Origin: Desulforamulus ferrireducens
GTDB lineage: Bacteria > Bacillota > Desulfotomaculia > Desulfotomaculales > Desulfotomaculaceae
NCBI RefSeq assembly: GCF_002005145.1
Contig: NZ_CP019698.1
Span: 2,542,001-2,606,000 of the forward strand
Direction: 5' to 3'
DNA: 64,000 bases
Shown: positions 1 to 7,483 of the stretch, in pieces
Position numbering within the stretch: the first letter of the stretch is position 1
Layout: the number at the start of each line of letters is the position of its first letter
Position numbers and translations under genes: made by a program
Notes under the pieces: model-generated
The model's input: the letters and a program-made list of their open reading frames with translations, nothing else
What the model was told of the DNA's origin: nothing
Database searches by the model: none

Positions 1-188
1 GGGCCGCCGGGAAACTCCAGAACGGGCGGTTGCACCAAAGGAGTTACCAGTACTGCCAGGGTAAAGGCAAAGCCTATTTTAACCAGGGAAGGTATCCCCG
101 TAATGGTATAAAGGGGACAGGCAACTATAAATGAGGCCATTCGGATCAAGACCAAAAAGAAAACGATAATTACTTCTAAATTCAGCAC
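1..188 (-). CDS. fliR: FliR, flagellar export gate protein (N-terminal part, cut by window edge)
   Basis: This is the first 62 codons of FliR, an inner-membrane subunit of the flagellar type III export gate that works with FliP and FliQ. Reading the minus strand from GTG at 188 gives a start of VLNLEVIIVFFLVLIRMASF, a hydrophobic first helix of the kind FliR has, followed by 'PLYTITGIPSLVKIGFAF'. An AGGAG site overlaps the fliQ stop codon about 9 nt upstream, which supports the GTG start and translational coupling. The rest of the gene lies before position 1. Order fliO-P-Q-R is the usual one. Confidence 0.88.
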   Translation of the reverse strand, partial: MLNLEVIIVFFLVLIRMASFIVACPLYTITGIPSLVKIGFAFTLAVLVTPLVQPPVLEFPGG

Positions 189-200
189 TGCCTGGCACTC

Positions 201-470
201 CTAGCCGATAATATGGGGTATCTGTTCATACAGCCTGGTGGTAAAATTAACGGCAATATTGAGCAACCAGCCCGCAGCCACAATCAAGGTGACAAACACC
301 GCTACAATCTTGGGTACAAAGGATAAGGTTTGCTCCTGAACCTGGGTGGTCGCTTGCAAAATACCGATAATTAACCCCACCAACATGGCCACAGCCAAGG
401 TGGGCAGGGACAAAATGACCACCATCATTAAGGCTTCCCGGGCCAAGTGTAATACGTAAGTCTGGGTCAC
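201..470 (-). CDS. fliQ: FliQ, flagellar export gate protein
   Basis: FliQ is a small two-helix membrane subunit of the flagellar export gate. The 89-residue product shows the family pattern of an N-terminal 'REAL' stretch and two long hydrophobic segments (about residues 14-40 and 52-77). I chose GTG at 470 because AGGGGGG lies 7 nt upstream and the product then begins (M)TQTYVLHLAREAL, the usual family beginning. An in-frame TTG at 476 sits almost on top of the ribosome site and is less likely. The gene lies 12 nt after fliP and just before fliR, in one operon. Confidence 0.93.
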   Translation of the reverse strand: MTQTYVLHLAREALMMVVILSLPTLAVAMLVGLIIGILQATTQVQEQTLSFVPKIVAVFVTLIVAAGWLLNIAVNFTTRLYEQIPHIIG

Positions 471-482
471 AGCCAAGCCCCC

Positions 483-1265
483 CTACCTAAAGCTTTCCAC
501 CAGAGATTTTACCACCAGGTACCAGCCGTCTACCATAACGAACAATAACAATTTAAAGGGCAGTGCCACCATGACCGGCGGCAGCATAAACATACCCATG
601 GACATCAGTATACTGGCTACCACCATATCAATAACTAAAAAGGGAACAAAAATTATAAAGCCAATCTGAAAGGCGGTTTTTAACTCACTTATGACAAAGG
701 CCGGTACCATAACCGACATGGGCACCTCATTAATATTCCTGGGCTTGTCCATTTTGGCAATATTAAGAAACAAAGCCAGATCCTTCTCCCTGGTTTGCCG
801 GGACATAAACTCACGTAAGGGTCCTATTGCTTCATCCGTGGCCTGTTCATAGGTTAATTGATTGGCTAAATAGGGTTGAATGGCATTTTGGTTGATCTCC
901 CTGTAAACCGGCGACATGATGAAGATGGTTAAAAACAAAGCCAAACCAATCAAGACTTGGTTCGGAGGCGTTTGTTGGGTACCCAGGGCATTGCGCAAAA
1001 AGGAAAGCACCACCACGATGCGGGTAAAGGAAGTCAGCATCATTAAAAAAGCCGGAACCAAGGACAGCAGTGTTAAAAATACTAATAATTTTACACTGTC
1101 CACCACTTGTTGTGGCTCGCTGGCAGTTTCCACATTTAAGTTGATATTGGGTATGGGAATAAGGGGTTCCGCTGCAACCCCTGCAGGCAGCAGAAACAGA
1201 TACAGTGCCGTAAGAACAAAAACTAACAGGCTACTTTTTTTGCTGATTATTTTCCGGACAGCCAC
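483..1265 (-). CDS. fliP: FliP, flagellar export gate protein
   Basis: FliP forms the core of the flagellar export pore with FliQ and FliR. The 260-residue product has a probable cleaved signal peptide (basic start, hydrophobic core, 'AGVAAEP') and then the conserved body with 'LTSFTRIVVVLSFLRNALGT', 'PPNQVLIGLALFLT' and C-terminal 'GMFMLPPVMVALPFKLLLFV'. I chose GTG at 1265 because AGGAAGGG lies about 11 nt upstream; an in-frame TTG at 1289 lacks a site. The start overlaps the end of fliO by 35 nt (59 nt with the longer form), which suggests coupled translation. Confidence 0.93.
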   Translation of the reverse strand: MAVRKIISKKSSLLVFVLTALYLFLLPAGVAAEPLIPIPNINLNVETASEPQQVVDSVKLLVFLTLLSLVPAFLMMLTSFTRIVVVLSFLRNALGTQQTPPNQVLIGLALFLTIFIMSPVYREINQNAIQPYLANQLTYEQATDEAIGPLREFMSRQTREKDLALFLNIAKMDKPRNINEVPMSVMVPAFVISELKTAFQIGFIIFVPFLVIDMVVASILMSMGMFMLPPVMVALPFKLLLFVMVDGWYLVVKSLVESFR

Positions 1266-1635
1266 TGCCGCTTCTTCCCTTCCTGCCAATTAATTGCTTC
1301 ATTTGCTGGGATAAAATATCTTTAAAGTCTGCCATCGAGCCAGACCCAGGGCCTGGGATAGTAAGAGGTTCCGGTAAGTCGGAAAATTCCTTTAACAAGG
1401 TAATATTGTTATCCTGCAAGGCCACTAAATAATACCGACTGCCAATTTCCACTAAAGCAAGCCCACCCTTTGGCCCCAAAGCCATATACTCCACCACCCG
1501 CATATAACGGGAGGTTCCGGGAGAAAAGCCCCTGGTCCTGGCCAATCCATATTTAATGGTGACATAGGCTAACCCTAGCACCAGTGGCAAAAGTATAATT
1601 AGTCTCAAAAATAACCAAAGGATTTCACTGTCCAT
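1231..1635 (-). CDS. fliO: FliO/FliZ-family flagellar biosynthesis protein
   Basis: FliO helps assemble the FliP ring. The 134-residue product has one N-terminal membrane helix (about residues 5-27), a short cytoplasmic domain containing 'YMALGPKGGLALVEIGSRYYLV', and a polar C-terminal tail. The pattern 'LGPKxxLALVEIGxRYYLV' is characteristic of FliO. Its start overlaps the end of fliN by 11 nt and its end overlaps the start of fliP, so three consecutive genes are overlapped and probably translationally coupled. Confidence 0.87.
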   Translation of the reverse strand: MDSEILWLFLRLIILLPLVLGLAYVTIKYGLARTRGFSPGTSRYMRVVEYMALGPKGGLALVEIGSRYYLVALQDNNITLLKEFSDLPEPLTIPGPGSGSMADFKDILSQQMKQLIGRKGRSGSGCPENNQQKK

Positions 1636-2023
1636 GATTAGTCTCTCGTTTCAATTTTTTGGGTGGAATCATGCTGTTAATGCGCACAGCAAAACTATCA
1701 TTAACAACAATTATTTCCCCCAAAGCAGCCTTTTTGTCATTAATATATATATTAATGGCATCACCGGCTGATTTGTTTAAGTCAATGACCGAATCTACAT
1801 CTAAATTCAGCACATCTCGAAACTTCATGGTTATTTCACCCAGCTCCGCACTAATGACCACCTTAACATCTTCAATGTGGCCAAGACCGGTTTTGATGGG
1901 CCGCTCCTGTGGCAAGGTATCCAGAGGAGAGAAGCGGACCTTTTTAATGGCCGCCTCCCCTCTGGTAGAGGTTCTTCCGTCTAGCTCACCCAGAAACGCT
2001 TCTATTTCTTTTTCAGTCATCAT
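1625..2023 (-). CDS. fliN: FliN-type flagellar motor switch protein (single SpoA domain)
   Basis: FliN is part of the cytoplasmic C-ring, which sets rotation direction and docks export cargo. The 132-residue product has a short N-terminal region ('TEKEIEAFLGEL') and one SpoA domain from about residue 48 to 122, with 'VKVVISAELGEITMKFRDVL' and 'GEIIVVNDSFAVRI'. ATG at 2023 follows AAGGGTGA by 5 nt; an in-frame GTG at 2032 overlaps that site. It follows fliL directly. In most operons of this type a fliM gene of about 330 codons stands between fliL and fliN/fliY; here it is absent. The protein is far too short to contain a FliM CheC-like middle domain. Confidence 0.85.
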   Translation of the reverse strand: MMTEKEIEAFLGELDGRTSTRGEAAIKKVRFSPLDTLPQERPIKTGLGHIEDVKVVISAELGEITMKFRDVLNLDVDSVIDLNKSAGDAINIYINDKKAALGEIIVVNDSFAVRINSMIPPKKLKRETNHGQ

Positions 2024-2034
2024 GTTTATCACCC

Positions 2035-2523
2035 TTACTGAGTGAGATATTCCGAAAAGTAGACTCTGTAAATTTCACCTTCATGGAGGTTTTTGTTAAC
2101 CTCCTCCTTAATTTCCGCAGCAACCTTATCAATGCTTTCAGGGGGTTGTACATCTGTCAGTTTTTTCTTACGGATAACTCGGATAATACAATCCTGTAAG
2201 GCTGCTTTTTTCTGGCTCAGCTCTTCGCCCAGCTTTTTGTTCTGCTTGTTCTGCTCGTATTCCAACACCGGGGTGAGTCGCATGAAATTGCTGCCGCCAG
2301 GATCAGCCAAGTTCACCAGCAAACTGCCCATGCTATAGGTAGCCATTTTTTGGGGATTTGGGCCTGCAACCCTAACTGTGCCGGTGGTGCCTGCATAAAA
2401 GATGTAACCCCCTACGCCCAACCCTGTCAGCAGTACTAAAATAATCAAAATAATCAACAGGGTTCTTACGGTAAAGAATTTCTTATTTTGCACCCGAGGT
2501 GCTGTTTCCTGTGGAGCCGCCAA
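2035..2523 (-). CDS. fliL: FliL, flagellar basal body-associated stator protein
   Basis: FliL is a single-pass membrane protein that surrounds the stator and supports torque. The 162-residue product has a short cytoplasmic N-terminus, one strong membrane helix (about 21-45, 'LLIILIILVLLTGLGVGGYI'), then an extracytoplasmic domain with 'YSMGSLLVNLADPGGSNFMR', matching FliL. The start is TTG at 2523, preceded by AAGGGTGA at a good distance. It ends 11 nt before the fliN ATG. A 46-nt gap separates it from the upstream hook gene. Confidence 0.92.
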   Translation of the reverse strand: MAAPQETAPRVQNKKFFTVRTLLIILIILVLLTGLGVGGYIFYAGTTGTVRVAGPNPQKMATYSMGSLLVNLADPGGSNFMRLTPVLEYEQNKQNKKLGEELSQKKAALQDCIIRVIRKKKLTDVQPPESIDKVAAEIKEEVNKNLHEGEIYRVYFSEYLTQ

Positions 2524-2569
2524 ACAAACTCACCCTTTGCATTTTAATTAATTAACTAAATTATATAGA

Positions 2570-3400
2570 CTATCGTTTGAGCTGAATAAGTTCCTCTAAT
2601 AAAGTGTCAGATACTGTAATTGTCCGAGCGTTAGCCTGGAAACCACGCTGGGTAACTATCATATCCACCATTTCTTGGGACAAATCGACATTGGACATTT
2701 CCAGGTAGCCGGAGGCAATAGTATTATTATTCACTGAGCTGGCTTCAACAAGGGTTGGATCTCCAGAGGCAGTGGTTTTGGTATATAAATTTCCACCTTC
2801 CTTCTTTAATCCTTCAGTATTGGCAAAGTTATACAAAACTATCTTATTTGCGTTTGCAAAGGTCAGTGTTGTACCATCAGTATAACTGCCAGATATAACG
2901 CCTTCCTCACTAATACTAATCTCTGCTACACGTTTTGGGGGTGTAGCTGCTATGTCGCTTATTTGAATATCATAGGTTGTTCCGGGTGCTCCCGCTACAA
3001 TTCCTTGAAGTCTTAAGCCCTGTGAATTTACTATATAACCCTGGTTATCTATGAAGAAGATACCATCTCTTGTATATTTTTCGCTACCAGCGGCGCCTCC
3101 TTCAGGCTTGACAGCGAAAAAACCATTCCCTTGAATTGCTAGGTCTAAGGTTCTGCCTGTGTTCTGTAAGGCACCCTGAGTGTAGTTATTATTTATGCTG
3201 CCAATTTTCATGCCAGTACCCACCTGGTTTTGTCCTATGGCTGGGTTGTTACTGTAATATTGGCTCAGGGAATCCATAAAGTTAACCCTTCCCGACTTAT
3301 ATCCCGTGGTATTAACATTAGAGATATTGTTACCCACCACGTCCATTCTTACCTGGTGGTTTTTTAGTCCAGAAATACCGGAGTAGAGCGATCTTAACAT
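2570..3400 (-). CDS. flgE: Short hook/rod protein of the FlgE/FlgF/FlgG family
   Basis: This family builds the hook and distal rod outside the cell. The 276-residue product has the N-terminal rod motif 'VVGNNISNVNTTGYKSGRVN' (about 22-41), a central core with 'LDLAIQGNGFFAV', and the C-terminal helix 'NVDLSQEMVDMIVTQRGFQA' common to FlgE/F/G. Its position directly after flgD and the TIGR02530 gene is where flgE sits. Its length, however, is that of FlgG (about 260), with little D2 insertion; many FlgE proteins exceed 400 residues. It may be a minimal hook protein. FlgG is the alternative name. The start is supported by GGAGG upstream. Confidence 0.85.
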   Translation of the reverse strand: MLRSLYSGISGLKNHQVRMDVVGNNISNVNTTGYKSGRVNFMDSLSQYYSNNPAIGQNQVGTGMKIGSINNNYTQGALQNTGRTLDLAIQGNGFFAVKPEGGAAGSEKYTRDGIFFIDNQGYIVNSQGLRLQGIVAGAPGTTYDIQISDIAATPPKRVAEISISEEGVISGSYTDGTTLTFANANKIVLYNFANTEGLKKEGGNLYTKTTASGDPTLVEASSVNNNTIASGYLEMSNVDLSQEMVDMIVTQRGFQANARTITVSDTLLEELIQLKR

Positions 3401-3430
3401 TGATAAATCCTCCTTGTCTTTAGACTGCGT

Positions 3431-3470
3431 CAGTCGGTCAGCAGTCTGCAGCTCCCTTTCGGACCGGCTG
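3431..3470 (-). other. Intercistronic hairpin before the hook gene
   Basis: In the 72-nt gap between the TIGR02530-type gene and the hook gene, CAGTCGGTC (3431-3439) can pair with GACCGGCTG (3462-3470) with one wobble pair. There is no T-run after it on the minus strand, so it looks like an mRNA processing or stability element ahead of a highly expressed structural gene rather than a terminator. Confidence 0.35.
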
Positions 3471-3472
3471 CA

Positions 3473-3919
3473 CTATTTAATGATGACGGCACTATCAATA
3501 TTGGTAAAGACATGGTCCTCCATACTCTTACTGTCTATTGCAGTTATTATTGTACGGTTGGTTATACTGGTAACCAAGGCCATGTCACCGTAAAGCAGCA
3601 GGGAATCCCGCGAACCTTTAGCCGCCGCTTGTTGCACTGCCCGGTTTATTTTGGCAAAATCCTGTTCAGACAGGGCGATGTTCCTTTCCTTGAGGCGCTT
3701 CTCGGCATGGGCAGAAAATTTAATTTCTTGTTGCCGGTTTACCTCTCTGTGTAGTAATTCTTCAAAAGAAACATTATTTAGTGGATTATTCTTCCCCGAC
3801 CGGTTTAGCTTCCGTGGTTGGTTCAGTTTCTCCGCTTGTTCCGTCTTCACTTCCGGTTGAACTGTCGGTTGCCGGTTGGGCGTTATTGATAAGTGATTGG
3901 AGTAATTCCTCAGTTCCAT
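3473..3919 (-). CDS. TIGR02530-type flagellar operon protein
   Basis: This family is found almost only in flagellar operons of Firmicutes between flgD and flgE; its exact role is not known. The 148-residue product has a polar, variable first 45 residues and a conserved core with 'SFEELLHREV' (about 51-60), 'KFSAHAEKRLKERNI' (67-81) and 'ALVTSITNRTIITAID' (114-129), the typical family signature. The ATG at 3919 follows a near-perfect AAGGAGG by 7 nt, so the start is secure. As a result its first 134 nt overlap the 3' end of flgD in another frame. Confidence 0.87.
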   Translation of the reverse strand: MELRNYSNHLSITPNRQPTVQPEVKTEQAEKLNQPRKLNRSGKNNPLNNVSFEELLHREVNRQQEIKFSAHAEKRLKERNIALSEQDFAKINRAVQQAAAKGSRDSLLLYGDMALVTSITNRTIITAIDSKSMEDHVFTNIDSAVIIK

Positions 3920-4370
3920 CTGTCGCCCTCCTTGTTACCGCGATCACCTGTTGGAGATCGTATGCTTTTAGAGCCTGCCCATTGTCATCACCTAACCAAA
4001 CCAAAACTCTATCGGAACTCATAGTAACTTTTTGAACCTTACCCGTTACCAGTTCTCCATTGTTTTCTCCACTTACCACTGTTACTTCATGTCCTATCAG
4101 AGAAGAGCCATAACTAATTTGCTGTAAGGAATACAACTTATTAAAACTGGTATTAAGGTTTGTAATTTGCTCCATCATGGTAAACTGTGCCATTTGTTCA
4201 ACAAACTTGTTTGTATCCATCGGGCTAGTGGGGTCTTGGTACTTTAACTGGGCAATCATGATTTGCAAAAAAGCGTTTTTATCCAGTTCTTTAACAGGTT
4301 CCCGTTTCGGTCTATTCTCATAATAGTAATCACTGTTTATTCCGTTGGTTTGATTCACCTCAGCCACCAT
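3786..4370 (-). CDS. flgD: FlgD, hook assembly scaffold (capping) protein
   Basis: FlgD caps the growing hook and is needed for hook subunit addition. The 194-residue product has the conserved FlgD N-terminus 'LDKNAFLQIMIAQLKYQDPT' (about 29-48) and 'NKFVEQMAQFTMMEQ', followed by a small beta domain with 'SLIGHEVTVVSGENNGE'. The last 35-40 residues are a Ser/Thr/Glu/Gly-rich tail. That tail is encoded in the 134 nt that overlap the next gene in a different frame, so it may have arisen through loss of an earlier stop codon. It lies 9 nt after fliK. Confidence 0.92.
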   Translation of the reverse strand: MVAEVNQTNGINSDYYYENRPKREPVKELDKNAFLQIMIAQLKYQDPTSPMDTNKFVEQMAQFTMMEQITNLNTSFNKLYSLQQISYGSSLIGHEVTVVSGENNGELVTGKVQKVTMSSDRVLVWLGDDNGQALKAYDLQQVIAVTRRATDGTEELLQSLINNAQPATDSSTGSEDGTSGETEPTTEAKPVGEE

Positions 4371-4379
4371 TTCACCCCC

Positions 4380-5672
4380 TTATATGGTGATGTTTACGCC
4401 GCGGGTTGCAGTTTGTCCAACTTCAACACCAGTCAACTCCGAGGCTTGAACTGCAAACAGATAGCCATTTTGGGTTTTGCCGTTATATTTGTACTGCCAA
4501 TTGTTATTCCTTCGGGCTCCTTGATCCCATTGCTGCGCCTGCTGATCCATAAAAACAGCAGCTTCACTTAAGCGTATATTCTGTTGGGCTAAAAGTTGTT
4601 TCAATTGGGGAAAAGAAGATTCTAAAGATTCCTTGGCCAATCCTGTTGCAGTAACAAATTGTGCTGATAATTCTCCCTTTGACCATGTCAGCTTGACAGT
4701 AACTTCTCCTAAGTGCTCGGGCTTAAGTTTCATCCTGATAGTTGTAGTTCCAGGGTCTTGCTGAATCATCATGGCTCTGATCATTTCTGTTAGTTTGTTG
4801 GGTAATTGGCTTAAGGAAGTCTCCAGCATCTGGTTTAACCTAGTACTTGAACCAACTTCTTTGGCGCTTAAGGAATTTTCCTGTTTGGTCATAACAAACT
4901 CAGCAGTAAACTGTTCATCCTTGTTAGTCAAGGACTTATGTCTATGGGGATTTTCATCAACTACCGTTTGCCTGTCAATAAAACCATGTTTTGACTGTTC
5001 TTCGTTGGAAAACTCCTTTTCCAAAACGGGAGTAACTTGAGCACCTGCCTCTTGCTCCTGTGAAGAACTAAGTACATTGTTAGGACTATCTGCAACCTGT
5101 AATACAGATTCATTTTTGGTGTTCCCTGAAACCATTAAGGTAGTCTGTATAGAATGTACAGCATCTACTTTTATTGCCTGTGAGGCTTGTTCCTGAATAT
5201 TTGTATTGGGAGCTTGTTGCAATAGTAATTCATTGCCTTCCTCAGCTTCACCCATTTCAGAGAAACCGTTACTCACATCAACCGGTATTACATCGTTATT
5301 CGTCAAATTTGTAGCTTGGCGAATATCTGTGGTTAATAATGGTATGCTGATCTGCTGCATTTGGGCTAAGTTTACTCCATTAGACTCGTCAGAGGAATAA
5401 CTGGGCTCTGTTGTTTCATTGTTGTTGCTTAATAAGTCAGGCAGGTTACCACTAATGTTATTTATGTCTTGAAATACATGAGTTTGGTTAGCTGCATCTA
5501 AGGATAGTGGTAATTCTTGGCATGCTGTTTCATCTTGCCCCGGCATTTGCTGAACTGGAGCGGTACTTAGTAAAAACTCCAGTACGCCAACGAAGCCTTC
5601 CGGTGAATCAACAGATTTACCATTGGTCTTAGGAAAATCGCCTTGGTTTAGCATAACATTTCTTACCTCCAT
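4380..5672 (-). CDS. fliK: FliK, flagellar hook-length control protein
   Basis: FliK is secreted, measures hook length and switches export specificity through FlhB. The 430-residue product has a long, low-complexity, Gln/Asn/Ser-rich N-terminal part (about 1-290) and the conserved C-terminal domain with 'TTIRMKLKPEHLGEVTVKLT' (about 313-332), 'GELSAQFVTATGLAKESLES' and 'LRESL/SEAAV'-type ending, which is typical of FliK. The ATG at 5672 follows AAAGGAGGTGA closely. The gene stands between fliJ and flgD as in other Firmicutes. Confidence 0.9.
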   Translation of the reverse strand: MEVRNVMLNQGDFPKTNGKSVDSPEGFVGVLEFLLSTAPVQQMPGQDETACQELPLSLDAANQTHVFQDINNISGNLPDLLSNNNETTEPSYSSDESNGVNLAQMQQISIPLLTTDIRQATNLTNNDVIPVDVSNGFSEMGEAEEGNELLLQQAPNTNIQEQASQAIKVDAVHSIQTTLMVSGNTKNESVLQVADSPNNVLSSSQEQEAGAQVTPVLEKEFSNEEQSKHGFIDRQTVVDENPHRHKSLTNKDEQFTAEFVMTKQENSLSAKEVGSSTRLNQMLETSLSQLPNKLTEMIRAMMIQQDPGTTTIRMKLKPEHLGEVTVKLTWSKGELSAQFVTATGLAKESLESSFPQLKQLLAQQNIRLSEAAVFMDQQAQQWDQGARRNNNWQYKYNGKTQNGYLFAVQASELTGVEVGQTATRGVNITI

Positions 5673-5711
5673 CTATTTCACCTCCTTTCAAAAAATTGTT
5701 AACCCAAAATT

Positions 5712-6149
5712 TTATGAATTATTAGCTCTGGCAAAACCCAGAGTTGCTAATTCATCAATTTCTTTTTGTTCTATGTACATTTCTAATTCCTTGTATTCTA
5801 TAAATTGTTTTTCCTTTAATTTTTCCAAGATCATGCGATCCTTTTTAGCATCCAGAACTTCTTTTTTTCGCAGTTCCAATATTTCTTTCGCACGAAGCAA
5901 AAGCCTGCGCTGGCGCTCTACAGTTTGTTTTAAATGCTCTACATAGATAAAGGATTGCATTTGTTCGCTGGGATGGCTAATTGTCCCTGCATAGCTAAAG
6001 GCCTGCTGTAGTTTATCTTCAGTGGCAGCCAGTGATTTTTCAATTTTGGTACATTCTTGTTGGGCTTTGGCCAACTCCAACAGCGCCTTTTCTTCTGCCT
6101 TAATCCTTTGCTCTAGAACCTGTTCCAATCGAAAGAGGAACTTTGCCAA
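5712..6149 (-). CDS. fliJ: FliJ, flagellar export ATPase stalk protein
   Basis: FliJ is a coiled-coil rod that enters the FliI hexamer and links the ATPase to FlhA, much like the gamma subunit of F1. The 145-residue product is almost all helix: 'FRLEQVLEQRIKAEEKALLE' at the start and long heptad-like charged stretches to the end. The N-terminal 'F-x-x-LEQVLxxR' pattern is a FliJ hallmark. It lies 2 nt after fliI, indicating tight coupling. Confidence 0.88.
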   Translation of the reverse strand: MAKFLFRLEQVLEQRIKAEEKALLELAKAQQECTKIEKSLAATEDKLQQAFSYAGTISHPSEQMQSFIYVEHLKQTVERQRRLLLRAKEILELRKKEVLDAKKDRMILEKLKEKQFIEYKELEMYIEQKEIDELATLGFARANNS

Positions 6150-6151
6150 GG

Positions 6152-7480
6152 CTATTTACCTCCTGCCAATATCGCCAGTCCATTTAGTGTTTCTTCGTAG
6201 CCGCTATATTCCAAAGGAGATTGTTTAAGAAAATTCTCAATATTATCATGCACGGCAATGGCCCGATCAATCTTGGGGTTGGAGCCTGCGGCATAGGCAC
6301 CAATATTAATCAGGTCCTCGGACTGCCGGTAAACTGCCATTAAATCCTTAATCAAGCTCGCTTGGGCTTGGTGCTCCTCAGAGGTAATATCTGGCATAAG
6401 CCGGCTGACGCTTTGCAGTACATCAATGGCTGGATAATGGTTGCTTGAGGCCAGTTTCCGGGATAATACAATATGGCCGTCAAGAATACCCCTAACGGTA
6501 TCGGCGATGGGCTCGTTTAAATCATCGCCATCCACCAGCACTGTATAAAAGGCAGTTATGGAACCCCTTTGTCCCATGCCGGAACGTTCCAAGAGCTTGG
6601 GCAACAGAGCAAAAACCGAGGGTGTATAACCTTTGGTGGCCGGTGGTTCCCCCACCGCCAAGCCTACCTCCCGTTGCGCCATGGCAAAACGAGTTACCGA
6701 ATCCATCATGAGCATGACATCCAGCCCTTGATCGCGGAAATACTCGGCAATGGCAGTGGCTACAAAGGCACCTTTTAACCTAACTAAAGCAGGCTGATCT
6801 GAGGTGGCCGCCACAATGATGGAGCGGGCCATACCTTCCGGCCCCAGGTCTTCCTGCAAAAACTCCAATACCTCGCGACCCCGTTCACCAATTAGGCCGA
6901 TGACGTTGACATCGGCACTGCCATGTCTGGCGATCATGCCCAGCAGGGTGCTTTTTCCTACACCACTGCCGGCAAAAATACCGATACGTTGTCCCTTACC
7001 GCAGGTGAGCAGCGCATCTATGGCTCTCACACCGGTGGGTAACACGGTATCTATGCGTTTACGCTTTAAGGGGTTGGGGGGGCGGTTATCTACTGGAAAA
7101 TCCTCACCCAAGCTACAGTCAAAATCACTGTCAATGGGTCTGCCTAAGCCATCCAACACCTGGCCATACAAGTGCCTGCCAACGCGAATCCTTAAATTAT
7201 GGCCAGTGGGCACCACGGCACAGCCGGGGAAGATACCCCGTAGTTCCCCCAGGGGCATGAGGAGGGAATGCTGATCACGAAAGCCAACCACCTCTGCTCG
7301 CACCGGCTCGGGTTCTCCTTGTACCACAATATCGCAAACCTCACCGATGCGGGCGGTGATACCCTGTACCTCGATCATCAAACCAATAACTCTGGTAACC
7401 TTACCAATAGGTTTGATTACTCTGGCCCGACTTACCCTTTCTTTATATGGATTAAGGTCTATGGAAACCCTAACTTCCAT
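6152..7480 (-). CDS. fliI: FliI, flagellum-specific export ATPase
   Basis: FliI is the ATPase of the flagellar export apparatus, related to the F1 beta subunit. The 442-residue product has Walker A 'GSGVGKST' at about 171-178, Walker B 'LDVMLMMDSVTRFAMAQREV' at about 255-274, and 'EPPATKGYTPSVFALLPKLL' typical of FliI. Length is normal. The gene starts with ATG 3 nt after the fliH stop and is followed at once by fliJ, forming the usual fliH-fliI-fliJ block. Confidence 0.97.
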   Translation of the reverse strand: MEVRVSIDLNPYKERVSRARVIKPIGKVTRVIGLMIEVQGITARIGEVCDIVVQGEPEPVRAEVVGFRDQHSLLMPLGELRGIFPGCAVVPTGHNLRIRVGRHLYGQVLDGLGRPIDSDFDCSLGEDFPVDNRPPNPLKRKRIDTVLPTGVRAIDALLTCGKGQRIGIFAGSGVGKSTLLGMIARHGSADVNVIGLIGERGREVLEFLQEDLGPEGMARSIIVAATSDQPALVRLKGAFVATAIAEYFRDQGLDVMLMMDSVTRFAMAQREVGLAVGEPPATKGYTPSVFALLPKLLERSGMGQRGSITAFYTVLVDGDDLNEPIADTVRGILDGHIVLSRKLASSNHYPAIDVLQSVSRLMPDITSEEHQAQASLIKDLMAVYRQSEDLINIGAYAAGSNPKIDRAIAVHDNIENFLKQSPLEYSGYEETLNGLAILAGGK

Positions 7481-7483
7481 AAA

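Noticed and set aside
203-210. GCCGATAA on the plus strand, a perfect SigD -10
   Set aside because: It lies inside fliQ on the opposite strand, has no -35 at the right distance and no gene downstream.
916-1293. Plus-strand ORF opposite fliP
   Set aside because: It is a shadow of fliP with no ribosome site and unlikely composition.
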